Source of the DNA: Candidatus Sulfopaludibacter sp. SbA3
GTDB taxonomy: Bacteria; Acidobacteriota; Terriglobia; 20CM-2-55-15
Direction: 5' to 3'
Assembly (NCBI GenBank): GCA_945861845.1
Contig: CAMAWS010000008.1
Coordinates: forward strand, 1 to 16,910
Length of the DNA: 16,910 nt
Positions 15,663 to 16,910 of this stretch are shown piece after piece. Below the pieces are notes generated by a model. The model was not told the origin of the DNA. It searched no databases and worked only from the letters and a program-made list of their open reading frames with translations. Position numbers and translations under genes: made by a program. The number at the start of each line of letters is the position of its first letter. The stretch's first letter is position 1.

Positions 15663-16715
15663 GTGCCACAGTCACTGGTCGCAATAATGATTCCGACCAT
15701 CAATCGGTCGGAATTTGTCATCCGGCAGTTGCGCTTCTATGCAAGCGTGGGGGGCCGGATCGGCGTCTATATCGGCGATTCCAGCACGGATGAGGAGTTC
15801 GATAAAGTTGCAGCGGCTTGCGCGCGACTCGGAAATCAGGTCAAGGTTGTTCATCGCCGCTTACCGAAGAGTAATGATATACAGGCTGTTTGCGAGCTCT
15901 TTCCAGATGTGGATGAACCCTACTCCTGTTTCATTGGAGACGACGATTTCTTTATTCCGTCCTCACTTGAACGGTGCGCTGATTTCCTGACCGGCCATTC
16001 CGATTATTCCATAGCAGTGGGCAGGGCCGCCCTCTTCGCGATTTCGTCGGATAAAATGTATGGAGACATCGAATCTCTAGTGCCCTATGGGCAGCGTCCG
16101 ATTGAATTGTCCACTGCCAGTGAACGTCTGCTTGATTACCTCTATAGGTTTTTTGCTACGCAGTTTTCTGTTCATCGTACCGAAAACTTCCGCAAGGAAA
16201 TGGAATCGGCGAGGCATGTAAAGGATAGGGCGATTCGGGAGATCCTCACTTCCACTCTCGCCGTTGTCCACGGCAAAGCAAAGCAGTTGGACCTTTTGTA
16301 TCTGCTCAGGGGCGACCATCCGAACAGGTATCTTCAGCCCGACGCATACGACATTCTTACGAATCCCTATTGGCACGGCGCTTACGAGGTGTTTTTCGAT
16401 ACTCTATCCAAGGCTGTTGCTGCGAAGGACGGAATACCCGTAGAACAGGCCCGGGAGGTGGTCAAGCAGGGCTTTTGGGCTTTCACGTCCAGGGGTCTAA
16501 TCCACAAATGGAATATGCGGTATGGCAAGCCCTCCAACGGATTGCGAACTCGATTGAGCAAAATTCCCGCGGTCGCAAGTACCTGGCATAGGCTGCGCTC
16601 ATTCCTTCCGGCCGAAAGGAATCAGATGTCCCTGCACGCTCTTCTCCGGCGTTCTTCCGCGTACAACACCGAATTTTCTCAGTTCTATAAGTTCATCACG
16701 AGCCCTGATGTCTGA
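15663..16715 (+). CDS. GT-A type glycosyltransferase (TIGR00180-like)
   Basis: A 350-residue glycosyltransferase with the N-terminal pattern IMIPTINRSEFVIRQLRFYA (8-27) and IGDSST (37-42), which I recognise as resembling the TIGR00180 family, then an acidic DxD-type motif GDDDFF (92-97) for metal and nucleotide-sugar binding. The C-terminal half carries no motif I recognise and may bind the acceptor. It should add a sugar to the glycan in the cytoplasm; donor and acceptor are unknown. The GTG start at 15663 is eight bases after the radical SAM stop and matches the family N-terminus. Its end overlaps the next gene by eight bases (16708-16715), so the cluster continues beyond the window. The family name rests on recognition of the N-terminal pattern and was not tested by a profile search. 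Confidence 0.78.
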   Translation: MPQSLVAIMIPTINRSEFVIRQLRFYASVGGRIGVYIGDSSTDEEFDKVAAACARLGNQVKVVHRRLPKSNDIQAVCELFPDVDEPYSCFIGDDDFFIPSSLERCADFLTGHSDYSIAVGRAALFAISSDKMYGDIESLVPYGQRPIELSTASERLLDYLYRFFATQFSVHRTENFRKEMESARHVKDRAIREILTSTLAVVHGKAKQLDLLYLLRGDHPNRYLQPDAYDILTNPYWHGAYEVFFDTLSKAVAAKDGIPVEQAREVVKQGFWAFTSRGLIHKWNMRYGKPSNGLRTRLSKIPAVASTWHRLRSFLPAERNQMSLHALLRRSSAYNTEFSQFYKFITSPDV

Positions 16716-16910
16716 TCTGCGAGCCATCGAGAAACGGTGTATCGCCGGCGTTCTGGACGTTCTGGAGGTTCGGGGACTGGGGCACACCGGCGGGTCCCTT
16801 TCCATACTTCAGGCATTGATTGCGCTCTACTTCAGGATAGCCAGGGTGGATCCAGACAATCCGAAATTGCCCGAACGTGACCGAATAATCCTTTCGAAGG
16901 GGCACGCATG
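16708..16910 (+). CDS. Second transketolase N-terminal subunit (3' cut by window edge)
   Basis: An open frame from ATG at 16708 to the right edge encodes the first 67 residues of a transketolase N-terminal domain. It shows the canonical cofactor-side block GHTGGSLS, then ALIALYFRIARVDP and DRIILSKGHA. It starts inside the end of the glycosyltransferase gene (8-base overlap). It is a different gene from the subunit at 10462: the earlier one has GHVPSSYS at the same place, and the two are divergent elsewhere. Whether it is a split subunit or a full-length transketolase cannot be told because the window ends here, though its operon position and N-terminal form resemble the split type. A partner C-terminal gene may lie just to the right. 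Confidence 0.85.
   Translation, partial: MSDLRAIEKRCIAGVLDVLEVRGLGHTGGSLSILQALIALYFRIARVDPDNPKLPERDRIILSKGHA

Overview
The window is a stretch of one large surface-glycan (O-antigen, capsule or glycoprotein-glycan type) biosynthesis locus. All 16 genes are on the + strand and tightly packed, with stop/start overlaps at 494-497, 8369-8372, 9316-9319, 13211-13214 and 16708-16715. Base composition looks like mid-50s percent GC by eye. A KdsD/KpsF-type arabinose-5-phosphate isomerase and lipopolysaccharide-style sugar enzymes suggest a Gram-negative bacterium. Large TMTC-like membrane/TPR proteins of the kind at the left end are frequent in Acidobacteria, deltaproteobacterial groups and similar environmental lineages, but the phylum cannot be fixed from the sequence. 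No tRNA, rRNA, CRISPR array, insertion sequence or phage gene was seen.

Layout. Left end (1-2686): the C-terminus of one TMTC-like membrane/TPR protein, then a complete paralogue, forming a tandem duplication. Centre-left (2713-7079): an SDR sugar epimerase/dehydratase, two GT4 glycosyltransferases and a SIS-CBS sugar-phosphate isomerase. Next comes the only sizeable non-coding gap (7080-7310), with a 17-bp palindrome and weak promoter-like elements. It precedes the second block (7311-12267): an HddA-like heptose-7-phosphate kinase, a GDP-fucose/GDP-colitose synthase-like reductase, a PLP enzyme of the DegT/DnrJ family whose Schiff-base lysine is a histidine (the ColD-type dehydratase signature), and a transketolase encoded as two proteins. 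Right part (12267-16910): a D-2-hydroxyacid dehydrogenase, another SDR, a B12-binding radical SAM enzyme, a GT-A glycosyltransferase, and, cut by the window edge, the start of a second and divergent transketolase N-terminal half.

How the genes may fit together (inference). The kinase, Fcl/ColC-like reductase and ColD-like dehydratase suggest a GDP-linked deoxy sugar, possibly a 3-deoxy or 3,6-dideoxy heptose or hexose. The transketolase pair could supply sedoheptulose-7-phosphate for a heptose, or could add a two-carbon branch to a keto sugar. The radical SAM enzyme may modify the sugar or lipid carrier, and three glycosyltransferases assemble the glycan. A nucleotidyltransferase, a GmhB-type phosphatase, a GMD/DmhA-type 4,6-dehydratase and Kdo synthesis genes are not in this window, so the pathway is incomplete as seen. 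The combination of a Lys-to-His PLP enzyme, two split transketolases and a B12 radical SAM enzyme in one operon is the most unusual content.
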